64,000 bases of DNA from Saccharopolyspora erythraea NRRL 2338 (GCF_000062885.1 NC_009142.1:310001-374000); one strand, 5' to 3'. Shown: positions 34,276-42,834, counted from the stretch's first letter. A program made the numbers and translations. The notes: generated by a model from the letters alone, not told the origin.

Positions 34276-34331
34276 GAAAGCCCCCGATGGGGCTTTCAAT
34301 GGTGCGAAGCACCATCCGTCCGAAGGACGGA
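34276..34331 (+). repeat. Three-hairpin 3'-end element, copy B
   Basis: Three hairpins in a row: GAAAGCCCC-CGAT-GGGGCTTTC (34276-34297), TGGTGC-GAA-GCACCA (34300-34314) and TCCGTCC-GAA-GGACGGA (34315-34331). It begins 20 bp after the DUF1059-ABM stop. The order, loop sizes and first-hairpin sequence match copies at 9.9 and 51.3 kb. Its second hairpin is shared base for base with copy C, which faces it. Confidence 0.85.
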
Positions 34332-34363
34332 TGCGCTTGTGCAGAAGGACGGCCGCACAGGAG

Positions 34364-34423
34364 AGCCGCAGAGCGGCTGCGCAGGCAGCGGTGGGGCGCC
34401 CTGGGGCTCAGGGCGCCACCGCT
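34364..34423. repeat. Two more palindromes between copies B and C
   Basis: AGCCGC-AGA-GCGGCT (34364-34378) and the longer AGCGGTGG...CAGGGCGCCACCGCT (34387-34423, two bulged bases, GGGCT loop) lie between the two facing three-hairpin elements. Together the convergent gap carries eight stem-loops in about 230 bp and no gene. Confidence 0.7.
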
Positions 34424-34443
34424 GTCGGGGTGTCGACTCTGTC

Positions 34444-34500
34444 ATCCGCGCGGAGCGCGGATGGTGCTTCGCACCGTCGGAAGGCCCATCAGGGCCTTCC
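34444..34500 (-). repeat. Three-hairpin 3'-end element, copy C
   Basis: Read on the minus strand: GGAAGGCCC-TGAT-GGGCCTTCC (34500-34479), GGTGC-GAA-GCACC (34475-34463) and ATCCGCGC-TCC-GCGCGGAT (34462-34444). The stop codon of the S9 peptidase lies in the tetraloop of the first hairpin. The stretch GGTGCGAAGCACCATCCG is identical in copy B on the opposite strand. Confidence 0.85.
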
Positions 34501-36318
34501 GACCACATTCCGCGCGAAGGCGATCTCGGCTGATACCTGGCGGAGGGTTTCGGCGATGACCAGGGAGCCGTGGCCCGCGTCGTAGCGGTAGAACTCGAAG
34601 GGGACGTCGCGGGCGGCCAGGCGGTCCAGGTAGTTGAGGATCTGCTGGATGGGGCAGCGCGGGTCGTTGTCGCCGGCCAGGACCAGGATCGGCGCGCGGA
34701 CCTGGTCGACGTAGGTGATCGGCGAGCAGTCGCGGTAGGTGTCCGGGACGTCGTCCGGCGAACCCCCGAACAGGGCGCGGTCGTAGGCGCGCAGCGGTTC
34801 CATCTCGTCGGCGTAGGCCGAGACGTAGTCTGCGACCGGCACCCCGGCCACGCCGCCCGCCCAGCGCTCCGGCTGGGTGCCCATCGCCAGCAGCGTCAGG
34901 TAGCCGCCCCACGACGCGCCCGCGACGACGCTGAGCTCCGGCGTGGTCAGGCCCTCCCGGATCGCCCAGTCCTGGACCCGCGCGACGTCCTCCAGCTCCG
35001 TCAGCCCCGGACGGCCCTCGATGGCGTCCCGCCAGGCCGAGCCGTAGCCGGTGGACCCCCGGTAGTTGATCTCCACGACGGCGAAGCCCGCGTCCAGCCA
35101 GGCCGCCCGGTAGGCGGAGAACCGGTCCTCGTCGGCCGCGTGCGGACCGCCGTGCAGGTTGAAGACGGTCGGCACCGGCCCGTCGCCCTCCGGCCGCGAG
35201 ACCAGCGCGTGGACGGTGTCGTTCGGCCCGTAGGGCACCTCGACGAACACGTCGGCCACCGGCTGCGACCCCGGTGCGCGCTCGCCCGGCGGCGACAGCA
35301 GCACGCGGTCCTCGCCGCCCGCCGACAGCGACCGCACCAGGGACGGCGTCGCCGCCGACGACCACGAGTACTCCACCGAACCGTCCGGGCGCACCGCCGC
35401 TCCGCCGACCGTCCCGGCCGGGGTGGGAAGGTCGGTGAGCGTGCCGGAGGCGATGTCGTAGCGGTGCATGGTCGTGCGCGCGTGGTGGGTGTGCGCGATC
35501 AGCAGCGCGCTGCCGTCCGGGTACCAGTCGGCCGACACCTCGCCGGGCAGGTCGAGGGTGATCTCGGTTTCGGTGTCGGACTCGACGTCCCAGATCAGCA
35601 GCTCCTCGCGGCCGCGGCGCTCGTGCAGCACCAGCAGCCGCTGGTCACCGGTGACCGGCGCGAAGTCCAGCGCCTCCAGGCCCTTGCCCGGGCCGTCCCA
35701 CTTCTCGGCGACCTCCGAGCCGTCGACGCGCAGCACCCGCAGCGCGGGGTGGCGGCTGTCGCCGTGCTCGGAGTGCGAGATGACCAGCACGGTCTCGTCC
35801 CACGACAGCGCGGAGAGCCCGCCGTCCTGCTCGTGCTGGTAGATCACCTCCGGCACACCGCCGTCGCGGGCGATCCAGACGGTCACCCCGTCGTCGGTGG
35901 ACATGGCCAGGCCGCGCACCTTCGCGCCCAGCTCCAGCCCGGACGGGTAGCCGGGGTGGGTGCCGGGCAGGGCGGGCTCGTGCGAGTCCGAGCCGAACGG
36001 CTGCACCACCCAGCTGCCGAACTCGTCGCCGTCGGTGTCGTTGAACCACCAGATGTGCTCGCCGTCGGCCGACAGCGTGCCGTGGAAGGTTCCGTTCGGG
36101 CGGTCTGTGACCTGGCGGTGGGTTTCGCGTTCGCGGTCCCACGCGTAGATTTCCCAGGTCCCGCTGACGTTCGACACGTACAGGCTGCGCTGCGGAGCGT
36201 CGCGCGCCCAGTCGGGCAGCGACACCCGCGGCGCGCTGAACCGGGCTCGCCAGCGCTGCTCGGCGGCGGGGTCTTCGAAGAGCTTTTCCGGGACTTTGGC
36301 GGCTGGGTAGGTGCTCAC
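34489..36318 (-). CDS. S9 family prolyl oligopeptidase-type peptidase
   Basis: A 609-residue serine peptidase. The N-terminal half is a beta-propeller (repeats such as SADGEHIWWFNDTDGDEFG and LSWDETVLVISHSEHG). The C-terminal alpha/beta-hydrolase domain carries the nucleophile in AGASWGGYLT, the Asp in AGDNDPRCPIQ and the His in DAGHGS, with an oxyanion LHGGPH. It belongs to the dipeptidyl/acylaminoacyl peptidase group and cleaves short peptides in the cytoplasm. The GTG at 36318 starts the conserved N-terminus. The stop lies in the loop of hairpin element C. Confidence 0.92.
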   Translation of the reverse strand: MSTYPAAKVPEKLFEDPAAEQRWRARFSAPRVSLPDWARDAPQRSLYVSNVSGTWEIYAWDRERETHRQVTDRPNGTFHGTLSADGEHIWWFNDTDGDEFGSWVVQPFGSDSHEPALPGTHPGYPSGLELGAKVRGLAMSTDDGVTVWIARDGGVPEVIYQHEQDGGLSALSWDETVLVISHSEHGDSRHPALRVLRVDGSEVAEKWDGPGKGLEALDFAPVTGDQRLLVLHERRGREELLIWDVESDTETEITLDLPGEVSADWYPDGSALLIAHTHHARTTMHRYDIASGTLTDLPTPAGTVGGAAVRPDGSVEYSWSSAATPSLVRSLSAGGEDRVLLSPPGERAPGSQPVADVFVEVPYGPNDTVHALVSRPEGDGPVPTVFNLHGGPHAADEDRFSAYRAAWLDAGFAVVEINYRGSTGYGSAWRDAIEGRPGLTELEDVARVQDWAIREGLTTPELSVVAGASWGGYLTLLAMGTQPERWAGGVAGVPVADYVSAYADEMEPLRAYDRALFGGSPDDVPDTYRDCSPITYVDQVRAPILVLAGDNDPRCPIQQILNYLDRLAARDVPFEFYRYDAGHGSLVIAETLRQVSAEIAFARNVVGRP

Positions 36319-36387
36319 CCCTGCGATCCTGCCCGATATGGGCCGTCAGCCGGAGGAGTGGGCGTTTAATGCCACGGTCGGGTGATA

Positions 36388-37203
36388 TCAACCCGCTCGG
36401 GTGGCGGTGATCAGGTAATAGTCCACGAGTCCGTCGCGGTAGCAGCCGAGCCATTCACGCGCCCAGGTGCTTGCGTAGGCGGTGCGGGCGAGCCAGCGGT
36501 CGAGGCCGGGGAAGACGTGCTCGCCGATGCTCTCGGAGGTGACGCCGGCGAAACCGGCCGCCGCGAGCGTCCCCCGGAACTCCTCCACCCCGGTGGCCAG
36601 GTCGACGCCGGAGGCGAAGGTGTCCAGCCGCTCGGCCAGCGCCGGTCCCCGGCCGGCCGCGGTCGCGAAGAACGTCGCCACCGCCAGCACGCCCGACGGT
36701 GCCAGCACGCGGTGCGCCTCGGCGGCGAAGCCCGGGATGTCCTCGAAGTGCTGCGCGGCCTCGACCGAGAAGACCCTGTGCATCGAACGTTCGGGAAGCG
36801 GGAGCCGTGACGCCGCTCCGGCGACGTAGTGCAGCCTGCCGGGCATCGCCGCGATGGCCGCCGCGTTGGCGTTCTTGGCCCGGTCGACCTGCACCTCCAG
36901 CAGGTCCGTGCCGTAGATCTCGCGCACCGGGTACTCCTCGGCGACCAGCGCGGTGCCCTTGCCCCGCCCGCAGCCGACGTCCAGCACGCGGTCCCCGTCG
37001 CGAATCCCGAGGGCGTCGGCGGCGAGCCGGTACATCGCCTCCTGGCTGGCCACCCGGTGCTCGACGGTCAGGCCGCCGCGGGCGTCGATGTCGCGCCAGT
37101 AGCCGAAGTTGAGGTAGCCGCCGGCGAACAGCTCCAGCTTGCTGAGGTCGTTCTCGCCGTACATCCGGTCGCGGAGTTCGAGCCGTTCCTGCACGTCGGT
37201 CAT
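36388..37203 (-). CDS. SAM-dependent methyltransferase
   Basis: A 271-residue class I methyltransferase. Motif I is intact (VLDVGCGRGKGTAL, about residues 79-92), followed by the acidic GTDLLEVQVDRA and the post-motifs FSVEAAQHFEDIPGFAAEA and VLAPSGVLAVATFF. The N-terminal YLNFGYW segment is typical of sterol/tocopherol and polyketide-tailoring C- or O-methyltransferases. ATG 37203 was chosen over upstream in-frame starts that only add non-conserved residues. The substrate is not clear. The 254 bp between this gene and the tRNA terminator hold nothing recognisable. Confidence 0.85.
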   Translation of the reverse strand: MTDVQERLELRDRMYGENDLSKLELFAGGYLNFGYWRDIDARGGLTVEHRVASQEAMYRLAADALGIRDGDRVLDVGCGRGKGTALVAEEYPVREIYGTDLLEVQVDRAKNANAAAIAAMPGRLHYVAGAASRLPLPERSMHRVFSVEAAQHFEDIPGFAAEAHRVLAPSGVLAVATFFATAAGRGPALAERLDTFASGVDLATGVEEFRGTLAAAGFAGVTSESIGEHVFPGLDRWLARTAYASTWAREWLGCYRDGLVDYYLITATRAG

Positions 37204-37450
37204 GGCCTCATCGTGCCCCAGATCGTGGTGAAAAGCGCTTGCGAGTTCCGCACGGGTTCTCGGGAGCCGGAGGGCCTTGGAGGGGCTCTGCCCCCAATCC
37301 CGAGGAAGGGAACTGTGGCCGTGAGCGCGCCAGTTGGTCAGTCCGCGTCGGGCGGGGAGGATCAGCGCCTGTCCGGCGATCACGCGCTCACCGTTGCAGG
37401 TCAGCGCCGGCAAGCCGTAGGGGACGTATCCCTCGAAGCACAGGGCCCCG

Positions 37451-37495
37451 AAAAGCCGATTGGCCTCGGCCGGACGAATCCGGCCGAGGCCAATC
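37451..37495 (-). terminator. Terminator after tRNA-Pro
   Basis: GATTGGCCTCGGCCGGA (37458-37474) pairs perfectly with 37479-37495 over 17 bp around a CGAA loop. On the minus strand the stem is followed by GGCTTTTC. It begins 6 bp past the 3' end of the tRNA, so it ends that transcript. Confidence 0.92.
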
Positions 37496-37500
37496 GATTG

Positions 37501-37574
37501 TCGGGGTGGCGGGATTTGAACCCACGACCTCTTCGACCCGAACGAAGCGCGCTCCCAAGCTGCGCCACACCCCG
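37501..37574 (-). tRNA. tRNA-Pro (anticodon CGG)
   Basis: Read on the minus strand, the 74 bases fold into a cloverleaf: acceptor CGGGGTG/CACCCCG with discriminator A, D stem GCGC/GCGC, anticodon stem CTTCG/CGAAG around the loop TTCGGGT (anticodon CGG), and T stem GTGGG/CCCGC with loop TTCAAAT. CCA is not encoded. It reads CCG, a very common proline codon in this genome. A terminator follows directly. Confidence 0.96.
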
Positions 37575-37624
37575 ATCTCCGGCGGAGGACTTATCGGGTA
37601 CCTGTCCGACCGCCGGAGCAAAGT

Positions 37625-38587
37625 CTAGCGGACGTTCGAACCCGCTCCGAAGGGGGCCCCTCCCAAGGTGTTCATGCTGGTCGCGCCCACTTCCTGCGAA
37701 CGGGGGACCAGCGTCAGCAGCGTCGCCTCCGGCGGGCAGGCGAACCGCACCGGCGCGTAGGGCGAGGTGCCCAGGCCCGCCGAGACGTGCAGCCGCATGT
37801 GCTCGCCCCACGTCGAGGCGCCGCGCGCCCGCGAGCGGTCCAGCTCGCAGTTGGTCACCAGGGCGCCGTAGCCGGGCAGCCGCAGCTGGCCGCCGTGGGT
37901 GTGGCCGGCGAGCACCAGGTCGTAGCCGTCGTCGGCGAACGCGTCGAGCACGCGCGGCTCCGGCGAGTGGGTCACGCCGAGGTTGAGGTGGGTGTCCGAC
38001 GGCACCTCACCCGCGATCTTGGAGTACTTGTCGCGGTGCAGGTGCGGGTCGTCCAGCCCGGCCACGTGCAGCCGCAGACCCGCGACGTCGAGCCCGTGCC
38101 GCTGGTGGGTCACGTCGACCCAGCCGCGCTCGGTCATCGCCGCGCGCAGGTCCCGCCACGGCAGCGGCACACCGTGGATGCGCTTCTGCTTCGCCGAGGG
38201 CATCAGGTAGCGGGCCCAGTTCTTCGGCTTCGGGCCGTAGTAGTCGTTGCTGCCGAAGACGAACACACCCGGCCGGTCCAGCAGCGGCCCGAGCGCGCGC
38301 AGCGCGGCGGGCACCGCCTGCGGGTGGGCCAGGTTGTCGCCGGTGTTGACGACCAGGTCGGGTTCGAGCTCGTCCAGCGCGGCCACCCAGCGCTGCTTCG
38401 AGTGCTGGTTGGGCATCATGTGCAGATCGGAAACGTGCAGCACCCGCAGCCGCGGCGCGCCCTCTGCCAGCACCGGGAGCGTGACGTGGCGCAGCGTCCA
38501 GTGCCGCCGTTCGATCCCGGCCGCGTAGCCGAAGGTCGCGGCGCCCAGCGCGCCGCCGGTCAGCAGGATCCTTCCCAGCGTGTTCAC
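37625..38587 (-). CDS. Membrane-anchored metallophosphoesterase
   Basis: A 320-residue calcineurin-type phosphoesterase of the YkuE/Rv3683 group. The N-terminus has one hydrophobic helix (ILLTGGALGAATFGYAAGI). Metal motifs are SDLHMM, NTGDNLAH, FGSNDYYG (with the usual N-H-D reading S-N-D), VTHSPEP and GHTHGGQ. The GTG at 38587 starts the helix. Such enzymes are thought to act on phospholipid or nucleotide phosphoesters at the membrane. It is divergent from the yqeY-like gene across 85 bp, and gene order agrees with the mycobacterial ponA2 region. Confidence 0.88.
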   Translation of the reverse strand: MNTLGRILLTGGALGAATFGYAAGIERRHWTLRHVTLPVLAEGAPRLRVLHVSDLHMMPNQHSKQRWVAALDELEPDLVVNTGDNLAHPQAVPAALRALGPLLDRPGVFVFGSNDYYGPKPKNWARYLMPSAKQKRIHGVPLPWRDLRAAMTERGWVDVTHQRHGLDVAGLRLHVAGLDDPHLHRDKYSKIAGEVPSDTHLNLGVTHSPEPRVLDAFADDGYDLVLAGHTHGGQLRLPGYGALVTNCELDRSRARGASTWGEHMRLHVSAGLGTSPYAPVRFACPPEATLLTLVPRSQEVGATSMNTLGGAPFGAGSNVR

Positions 38588-38672
38588 CCTGCCAACCCTA
38601 CGGCGAACCGGCCGTCGGCGAATGTGCGGGCTCGCCGGGAAAACACATCGCCGCGATCGGGATAATCGGGGC

Positions 38673-39143
38673 ATGGCCGAGCTCAAGAGCAAACTGCGGG
38701 CGGACCTGACCGCCGCCATGAAGGAACGCGACAACACCGTCACCGGTGTCCTGCGGATGGCGCTGGCCGCCGTCAACGTCGAGGAGGTCTCCGGCAAGCA
38801 GGCGCGGGAGCTCACCGACGAGGAGGTGCTGCGCGTCCTGGGCAAGGAGGCCAAGAAGCGCGACGAGTCGGCCGAGGCCTTCGCCGCGGCGGGCCGGGAC
38901 GAGCAGGCCGCCGCCGAGCGCGCAGAGGGCGAGATCCTGCGCCGCTACCTGCCCAAACAGCTCGACGACGCCGAGCTCGCGCAGCTCGTGCAGGACACCG
39001 TGGCCGAGCTGACCGCCGAGCTCGGCGAGAAGCCGGGCATGAAGCAGATGGGCCAGGTGATGAAGGCGGTCAACGCCAAGGTCGCGGGCCGTGCCGAGGG
39101 CGGGCGCGTCGCCCCGCTGGTGAAGTCCGCCCTCGCGGGCTGA
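38673..39143 (+). CDS. GatB/YqeY domain protein
   Basis: A 156-residue YqeY protein with the usual N-terminal helical part (LKSKLRADLTAAMKERDNTV, then a TGVLRMAL segment) and C-terminal tail domain (EKPGMKQMGQVMKAVNAKV). The tail resembles the tRNA-contacting end of GatB. A role as a stand-alone factor for tRNA-dependent amidation has been proposed but is not settled. The ATG 38673 is correct by length. A bidirectional hairpin lies 12 bp after its stop. Confidence 0.92.
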   Translation: MAELKSKLRADLTAAMKERDNTVTGVLRMALAAVNVEEVSGKQARELTDEEVLRVLGKEAKKRDESAEAFAAAGRDEQAAAERAEGEILRRYLPKQLDDAELAQLVQDTVAELTAELGEKPGMKQMGQVMKAVNAKVAGRAEGGRVAPLVKSALAG

Positions 39144-39154
39144 CTCACCGCTCG

Positions 39155-39184
39155 ACGCCGGGTGTCCCCAGGGCCGCCCGGCGT
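39155..39184. terminator. Bidirectional terminator, yqeY / siderophore-interacting gene
   Basis: ACGCCGGG (39155-39162) pairs with CCCGGCGT (39177-39184) between two convergent stops. Confidence 0.6.
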
Positions 39185-39208
39185 TCGCGGCCAGGTGTGG
39201 GGCCCAGG

Positions 39209-39997
39209 CTACGAGGTCGCGGCGCCGCCGCGGCGCCAGTAGGCCAGGGCGTACACCCGACGGCGGTCCAGGCCGAGGGTGCGCTGGCAGTGCTCGCGCA
39301 GGGCCTGCACCGCGTCGGCTTCCGCACCGACCCACACGTACGGCACCGGGCCGAGGTCGGCGGAGCGGACCGCCTCCACGAGCAGGTCGCTCTCGCCCGC
39401 CGGGACCCCGTCGCGGTGCAGCCAGGTCCACTCCACGTCGGCGGCCGAGGCGATGTCCTGGCGCTCAGCGGCGTCGGCCACCTCGGCGAACACCCGGACC
39501 TTCGCCTCCGCGGGCAGCTCCTCCAGGATCGCGGCCATGGCGGGCAGCGCCGTCTCGTCCCCGGCGAGCACCAGCCGGTCGGCCTCCGGGTTCGGCTCGT
39601 AGGACGGGCTGGGCCCGACCGCCACGATCTGCTCGCCCGGCCGCACCCGCGACGCCCACGTGCTGCCGGGGCCGTCGTGGTCGTGCACGACGAAGTCGAT
39701 CGCGAGCTCCAGCCGCTGCGCGCTGAACCAGCGCACGGTGTAGGTGCGCTGCTTGGGCTGCTGCTCCCTGGGCAGCGCGAAGACCTCGGCGCGGTCGCGT
39801 CCCAGCGGTGTCGGCTGCCCCGGCTGGGGCAGGCAGAGCTTGATGCGCTGGTCGCTGCCGCTGCTGACGAAGTCGGCCAGCTCCTCGCCGCCGAGGGTGA
39901 CGCGCACCATCCGGGGAGTGATCCGCTCGGTCGCCCGGACGTCCAGCAGCCGGTACCGGGACCGCGCCCGCCGTGTGCTCGTTTGCATGCTCGTCAC
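39209..39997 (-). CDS. Siderophore-interacting protein (ViuB type)
   Basis: A 262-residue FAD-binding ferric-siderophore reductase. The FAD-binding domain carries the family motif QRTYTVRWF, the R-x-Y-T/S-x-R of ViuB/YqjH, and the C-terminal SIP domain has LVLAGDETALPAM and VWVGAEADAVQALREH. It reduces ferric siderophore in the cytoplasm with NAD(P)H to release iron. GTG 39997 was used; ATG 39988 is an alternative. No siderophore transporter lies next to it, so regulation by iron cannot be seen directly. Confidence 0.92.
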   Translation of the reverse strand: MTSMQTSTRRARSRYRLLDVRATERITPRMVRVTLGGEELADFVSSGSDQRIKLCLPQPGQPTPLGRDRAEVFALPREQQPKQRTYTVRWFSAQRLELAIDFVVHDHDGPGSTWASRVRPGEQIVAVGPSPSYEPNPEADRLVLAGDETALPAMAAILEELPAEAKVRVFAEVADAAERQDIASAADVEWTWLHRDGVPAGESDLLVEAVRSADLGPVPYVWVGAEADAVQALREHCQRTLGLDRRRVYALAYWRRGGAATS

Positions 39998-40041
39998 GTT
40001 CGCCGAGTGTAAATGCCCCGCTCAGCGGCCCGGTACGCAGA

Positions 40042-40084
40042 AGCGGCCGGGCGGTGGACCGGTGCGGTCCACGACCCGGCCGCT
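40042..40084 (-). terminator. Terminator of the PBP gene
   Basis: AGCGGCCGGG-CG-GTGGACC (40042-40060) pairs with GGTCCAC-GA-CCCGGCCGCT (40066-40084) with a 2x2 internal loop and GGTGC loop, just downstream of the PBP stop and upstream of the next gene's start. Confidence 0.85.
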
Positions 40085-40115
40085 CGCGATCGGGCGGCGC
40101 CGGCGGTACGCCCGG

Positions 40116-42626
40116 CTATCCCGGTAGTCCGGGCTCGCCTTGTCGTCCTCCGGGCAGACCGGGCAGGCCCGGTAGCCACTGCTCGCCTGGCTGCCCCGGT
40201 TGCCCCGGCTGCTCGGGGAAGCCAGGCTCCCCCGACCGCCCGGGCTCTCCCCGGCCGGGAGTCGGCAGCGGCGGCGGTGTCACCACCGAGGGCGGAGGCA
40301 CGTATCCGGTGCTGATCGCGATCGTCACCAGCTCGCCCGGCAGGGCGAATCCGCGCGGCGTCTGGCTGGTCACGGTGCCCTGCCTGCGCTGGCTGTTGAC
40401 CGACTTCTCCTGCACCCGGTAACCCGCCTTCTGCAGGATCTCGGTCGCCCGCTGCGCGGTGTGCCCGACGACGTTGGGCACCTGCGCCTCGCTGCCGCCG
40501 GTCTCGTAGCGCTTGGTCGTCGGCGGCAGCGGGACGACGGGCAGCCCCTCGTGCACGCCGTTCATCGCGTCGTACCAGGTGCGCGCGGGCACCTTGCCGC
40601 CGTAGATGTTGCCGCCGTTGGCCCCGCACAGGGTGGGCGGCGTGCTGTCGCAGATGCCCTGCGGCGAGGTGCCGTCGCTGAAGGTCAGCACCGCCCCCGC
40701 GAACTGCGGTGTCGCACCCAGGAAGCTGGCCGACTGGTGGGCCTCGGTGGTCCCGGTCTTGCCGAGCATCGGCCGCGTCCACCCCGCGCCGCTGGCAGCC
40801 GCCGCGGCGGTACCGCCGGGCTTGTCGTCCATGCTCATGCCGACCGCCAGCGCGTTGGCCAGCGCCTCGTCGACGGCCTGCTCGCAGGAGTCCTCGGTGA
40901 TGGAGACCGGGTTGCCGTGGCGGTCCAGGATCTGCTCGATCGGCGTCGGCGGGCACCAGGTGCCGCCGCTGATGATGGTGGCCGCCACGTTGCTCAGCTC
41001 CAGCGGGCTGGTCGGGGCGAAGCCGAGGGTGAACGCGCCGATGTTGGCCTGCTTCATCCACTCGCCCTGGGTCTGCACCGTGCCGCCCTCGGGCACCGGG
41101 TCGCCCGCCTTGTCGGCGGCCAGCAGGGTCTGGCGCATGCCGAGCCGGGCCGCCATGTCGACGGTCTCGGACAGCCCGACCCGCTCCTGCAACGCGACGA
41201 ACGCGGTGTTCGGCGAGGTCGCCAGCGCCTTCTGCAGGGTGCGCGGGCCCGGCGTCACGCCTTCGGCGTTGCCGACGGTGTAGGGCGCGGTGCCGTTCTT
41301 GTAGACCCGCGAGGTGTAGTTCGGCGGCGAGGGGATGACGGTCTGGATGCCCATGCCGCGTTCCAGCGCCGCCGCGGCGGTGAAGACCTTGTACACCGAC
41401 CCGGCGCCGAACTTGGCGATGCCGCTGGGCAGCGCGTACGCGGTCTCGCCCTTGGTGCCGTCGAGGCCGAAGTCGCGGTTGGCGACCAGTGCCCGCACCC
41501 GGTGTTTCTCCTTGCCCGGCTCCACCACGCTCATGACGTTGGCGATGCCCTTGGTCTTCTTCGGCACGTGGCGCTCGGCGGCCGCCTTCGCCGCCGCGGT
41601 CGCCTTGTGGTCGAGCGTGGTGCGGATGGTGTAGCCGCCGCGCTTGAGCTGGTCCTCGGTGAAACCGGAGCGGCCGAGGTAGTCGATCACGTACTGGCAG
41701 AAGAACCCGTCGGACGGCCCGGCGCCGATGCAGCCGTTGGGGATGCCCCTCAGCGGCCGGGCCAGCCCGAGTGGCGAGGTGCGCGCCTCCTCTGCGGCCT
41801 CCGGGGTGATGCGGTGCTGCGCCAGCATCGCGTCGATCACCAGGTTGCGGCGGCCCAGCGCCTCGGCGGGGTTGTTCTCCGGGTTCAGCGCGCTCGGGCT
41901 GTTGACCATGCCCGCGAGCAGCGCCGCCTGTGCGATCGTCAGCTGGTCCGGCGTGGTGTTGAAGTACGTGCGGGCCGCCGCGGCCACGCCGTAGGCCTGG
42001 TTCCCGAAGGGCACCACGTTGAGGTAGCGGGCAAGCAACTGCTCCTTGCCGAGCCGGCGCTCGAGCTGCAGGGCGATGCGGATCTCGCGCAGCTTGCGCG
42101 CGGGGGTCTGCTCGATGGCCTTGGCCTGCTTGACCGGGTCGCCCGCGGCGACCACGTGGACCTGGTAGTTCTTCACGTACTGCTGGGTCAGCGTCGAACC
42201 GCCCTGGGCGATCTCGCCGGACATCTGGTTTGTCAGCGCCGCCCGCACGGTGCCCGCCCAGTCCACGCCGCGGTGGTCGTAGAACCGGCGGTCCTCGATC
42301 GCGATGATCGCCGCCTTCATCGTGTCGGCGATCTCGTCGGGCGCCGCGGGGGTGCGGTTCTGGTCGAAGAGGTAGGCGATGGGGGTTCCCGCCCGGTCTG
42401 TGACCGTGGTCACCAGGGGCGGATCCTGGCTCATGAGCTCCGCGGAGATGTTGTTGACAGCGTCGCTCGCGCGGTTCGAGACCACTCCGAGTGATCCCGC
42501 CACCGGAAACATCAGGCCGGCCACAAGCACGCCGGCCAGCACACACAGGCCGAAAAGCTTCAGCACGCCATCCCGGACTCGCACCCGCTCAGCGTAAGGC
42601 GGGGTCAGGTCGTGACTCAGCGTCAC
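40116..42626 (-). CDS. ponA2: Bifunctional class A penicillin-binding protein, PonA2-like, with a collagen-like tail
   Basis: An 836-residue peptidoglycan synthase. After a cytoplasmic tail and one TM helix (about 23-46) comes the GT51 transglycosylase (Glu111 in IAIEDRRFYDHRG, and GGSTLTQQYVKN). The transpeptidase follows: SXXK in GAGSVYKVF (about 407-411), SXN as SPNT, and KTGTT near 622. One PASTA domain is at about 700-765. The last 45 residues are a Gly-x-Pro-rich, collagen-like tail (GEPGRSGEPGFP, QPGQPGQPGEQ, LPGLPGLPGG). Mycobacterial PonA2 has the same domain plan, and whiB4/wblA neighbours it as here. GTG 42626 starts it. It acts at the outer face of the membrane. Confidence 0.94.
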   Translation of the reverse strand: MTLSHDLTPPYAERVRVRDGVLKLFGLCVLAGVLVAGLMFPVAGSLGVVSNRASDAVNNISAELMSQDPPLVTTVTDRAGTPIAYLFDQNRTPAAPDEIADTMKAAIIAIEDRRFYDHRGVDWAGTVRAALTNQMSGEIAQGGSTLTQQYVKNYQVHVVAAGDPVKQAKAIEQTPARKLREIRIALQLERRLGKEQLLARYLNVVPFGNQAYGVAAAARTYFNTTPDQLTIAQAALLAGMVNSPSALNPENNPAEALGRRNLVIDAMLAQHRITPEAAEEARTSPLGLARPLRGIPNGCIGAGPSDGFFCQYVIDYLGRSGFTEDQLKRGGYTIRTTLDHKATAAAKAAAERHVPKKTKGIANVMSVVEPGKEKHRVRALVANRDFGLDGTKGETAYALPSGIAKFGAGSVYKVFTAAAALERGMGIQTVIPSPPNYTSRVYKNGTAPYTVGNAEGVTPGPRTLQKALATSPNTAFVALQERVGLSETVDMAARLGMRQTLLAADKAGDPVPEGGTVQTQGEWMKQANIGAFTLGFAPTSPLELSNVAATIISGGTWCPPTPIEQILDRHGNPVSITEDSCEQAVDEALANALAVGMSMDDKPGGTAAAAASGAGWTRPMLGKTGTTEAHQSASFLGATPQFAGAVLTFSDGTSPQGICDSTPPTLCGANGGNIYGGKVPARTWYDAMNGVHEGLPVVPLPPTTKRYETGGSEAQVPNVVGHTAQRATEILQKAGYRVQEKSVNSQRRQGTVTSQTPRGFALPGELVTIAISTGYVPPPSVVTPPPLPTPGRGEPGRSGEPGFPEQPGQPGQPGEQWLPGLPGLPGGRQGEPGLPG

Positions 42627-42671
42627 GCGGGATATCCGCCCGATGTGATGAGTTTCAAAGATAACGGAGCG

Positions 42672-42690
42672 ACAACCATTGATTGGTTGT
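42672..42690. promoter_or_regulatory. Palindrome in the ponA2/wblA divergent promoter
   Basis: ACAACCA-TTGAT-TGGTTGT has perfect 7-bp arms (42672-42678 and 42684-42690) and overlaps a second pair, GGTT/AACC. It lies 46 bp from the PBP start and about 145 bp from the wblA ATG, in an AT-rich patch for this genome. A regulator, possibly WblA itself with a partner, may act here. Confidence 0.55.
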
Positions 42691-42834
42691 GGAACCGCCG
42701 GGCTCTACAGTTCGTCCACGTCCAGCGACAGCACTGTTGTGGCACGCGCTCCGCGCGGGCCCCGACATCCGGTGCCGGGGGGCTCCGGACGAAATACGGT
42801 CGCCGACGATCCAGTGAGGAGCTGGGGGAACTCT

